From Ichthyophis bannanicus (taxonomy: Eukaryota; Chordata; Amphibia; Gymnophiona; Ichthyophiidae): 64,000 nt of DNA. The first letter of the stretch is position 1. Every line of letters begins with the position of its first letter. Where the stretch lies: NCBI GenBank assembly GCA_033557465.1, contig CM066039.1, positions 49,629,788 to 49,693,787 of the forward strand, written 5' to 3'. Of the stretch, positions 62,291 through 64,000 are shown piece by piece. The translations under genes were made by a program, and so were the position numbers. Below the pieces are notes generated by a model, which was not told where the DNA came from, did not search any database, and was given only the letters and a program-made list of their open reading frames with translations.

Positions 62291-63625
62291 GTTGTTGTTA
62301 TTGCTGTGCAGTCGAGTCGGTGTCGACTCATGGCGACCCTCTGGATAGTTGTCCTAAATTGTGTTCAGTCTTCAATCAGGCAGCTCATTGTTGACAGACT
62401 GGCACCTGTAGCTACTGCTATTGTATCAATCCATCTCATTGCTGGCCTTCCTCTTTTGCGTTGACCTTCTATCTTCCCAAGCATGATGTGTCCAAAGTAT
62501 GAAAGTCAAAGTCTTGTCATCTGAGCTTCTAAAGTTTAGGTTTGATCTCCTCTAGTACTGACTGGTTTGTTCTTCGGGCAGTCCATGGTATATGCAGTAT
62601 TCGCCGCCAGCAGCATAATTCAAAGGCATCAATTTTCTTCCCGTCTATCTTTTTCACTATCCAACTTTCACATCCATATGATGTTATTGAAAATACCATG
62701 GCTTGAACGAGACAAATCTTTGTATGGAGAGAGACATCTCTGCTTTTAAGAATCTTGTCTAGGTCTTTCATGGACATTCTGCCAAGAGCAATGCGTCATC
62801 GGATTTCTTGACCGTTTGTTGCTTCTTTATTGATAGTTGATCCAAGTAGGTTAAAGTTGTCCACGATTTCAATTTCTTCTCCTTCAGCAATGAACTTATT
62901 GATTTTTCCAGTTGTCATGATCTTTGTCTTCTTTACATTAAGGTGCAGGCCCATTTTAAGAATATTTTCCTTGATCGTGAGAAGCAAATGTTTCAGATCA
63001 TCTTCACTTTCAGCCAGCAATGTGGTATCATCAGCATAGCAAAGGTTGAGTCTTCCACCAATCTTCACACCTCTGTTGTCTTCATACAATCCTGTTTCTC
63101 TGATGATTTGTTCTGCATATAAATAAACAGCTAGGGGGAAAGTATGCAGCCTTGTCATACACCTTTGCTTATTTTAAACCATTCTGTTTCTCCTTGTTCC
63201 GTTCAAATGTTGTTTCTTGATCAATGTACAGATTGTGCAAGAGAACGATCAAGTGTTCTGGTATACTCATGCTTCTTAATGTGGCCCAGAGTTTCTCATG
63301 GTTTACTCAGTTAAAAGCCCTGATGTAGTAAATAAAGCACAAATAGACATCCTTTTGGTATTCTTTAGTCTTTTCAAGAATCCATCTCACATCCACAATG
63401 ATGTCTTTCGTTCCTCGTCCTTTCCTGAACCCTGCTTGCACTTCAGGTAGTTCTTATTCCAGGTATGGTTGTAGTCTGTTGAATAATCTTCAGAAGAATC
63501 TTGCTGGCATGTGAGATCAGAGCGATTGTGCAATAATTTCCACAGTCAATTGGATCACCTTTCTTTTGTATTGGTATAAAACACAGATCTTTTCCAGTCA
63601 GTTGGCCATGATGTTGTCTTCACAA
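62291..63625 (-). mobile_element. RTE-BovB LINE copy 2, 5'-truncated
   Basis: Antisense BovB aligning with 3551-4895. The 3' terminus (GTTGTTGTTATTGC..GTCGAGTCGGTGTCGACTCA) is at 62291. Homology stops at about 63625, just past a GGCCATGATGTTGTCTTC word present in copy 1 at 4901-4918, so the 5' two-thirds are missing. A deletion of about 33 bp relative to copy 1 lies between two GCATGATGT direct repeats (62481-62489). Confidence 0.92.
62529..63580 (-). pseudogene. BovB RT fragment, copy 2
   Basis: 63580-63380 has IPIQKKGDPIDCGNYCTIAL-like residues and PEVQAGFRKGRGT. 63158-62796 is open for 120 codons with FPLAVYLYAEQIIRETGLYE, CYADDTTLLAES and KTKIMTTGKINKF. 62777-62529 carries LDKILKSRDVSLHTKI, GCESWIVKK, AFELCCWRRILHIPWTARRT and NQSVLEEIKPKL. 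The catalytic YADD is intact, but stops and frameshifts separate the pieces and motif A (about 63300) is degraded. Related to copy 1 but not a recent duplicate, since each has private lesions. Confidence 0.88.
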
Positions 63626-64000
63626 ATTTCCTATATATTAAATGATGAAAGACACTCCACTTCTGACTATTGGCTTTTAAACAATATCAGCAAATTATTG
63701 ATCGTACGTAGTCTCAGATCAAACTTGCGCTTATGATCACATTTGTTCAGTGAAACATAAATGGCGCTTGATAACATCAATGACTACTAGATATCCGTTT
63801 TCTCATGCTGATGTGTAGATAGAATTCATGATATTTATTCTTGAAATCTTTTTTGTTTTTTTTATCTATTTATGTGCCAATGTTCAAAGTCCTATTCACT
63901 TTAAAATAATCTGTACAAGCATATGAGGCAGAACAGACTTAGCTTGCTCTATGTTGTTCTCTCCTGTTCAGCTTTCAAACTTCACCATACGCCTCACTCA
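63626..64000. other. Unassigned window end
   Basis: AT-rich sequence. No repeat or coding signal recognised. Confidence 0.35.

Overview
The window is repeat-dominated vertebrate (tetrapod) genomic DNA with no convincing host gene. No bacterial-style operons, rRNA, true tRNA genes or CRISPR arrays are visible. Nearly every coding signal is a fragment of a non-LTR retrotransposon. Five groups are present: two CR1 subfamilies (called CR1-A and CR1-B here), several L2-clade families (L2-C is the youngest), RTE-BovB, and a relic resembling the L1/Tx1 clade. This mix, together with tRNA-derived SINEs and many GC-rich foldback and MITE-type DNA elements, fits a large amphibian (perhaps caecilian) or reptile genome. 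The species cannot be fixed from sequence alone.

Layout. 1-2813: a CR1-A LINE (+) holding a 577-bp Harbinger-like MITE. 3551-6850: a near-full-length RTE-BovB (-). 7005-8125: a decayed L2 (+). 8165-9040: CR1-B (-) split by a 471-bp insertion that is mostly one long palindrome. 9045-16212: one CR1-B (+) split by an L2 tail, a hairpin-rich repeat, a 2.7-kb L2-C and a 474-bp MITE. 16216-19712: an old L2 (-) with a nested L2 (+). 19703-26470: L2-C (-) carrying a head-to-head insertion of an almost intact L2-C (+) (20746-24110; 791-aa ORF plus one frameshift). 26470-40800: GC-rich repeats, L2, CR1-B and Tx1-like fragments, MITEs, and several kilobases with nothing recognisable. 40800-51600: CR1-A copies, tRNA-SINEs whose 3' ends resemble BovB, hAT-like MITEs, a TTAA-flanked palindromic element and foldback repeats. 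51702-54369: a 2.67-kb hAT-like element with a perfect 8-bp target duplication, a 440-bp palindrome and a 1.16-kb G-rich minisatellite. 54503-62290: MITEs, CR1-A fragments, a hairpin repeat and an unclassified insertion. 62291-63625: a second, 5'-truncated BovB (-).

The genes act as a transposon community rather than a pathway. The LINE ORFs encode (or once encoded) an APE-type endonuclease plus reverse transcriptase. The SINEs appear to borrow the BovB 3' end and so were probably mobilised by BovB. The MITEs lack transposase and would have relied on Harbinger, hAT, Tc1/mariner or TTAA-type enzymes encoded elsewhere. Nesting gives a relative order: old L2 and CR1-B, then L2-C, hairpin repeats and MITEs, with the L2-C copy at 20746-24110 among the youngest.
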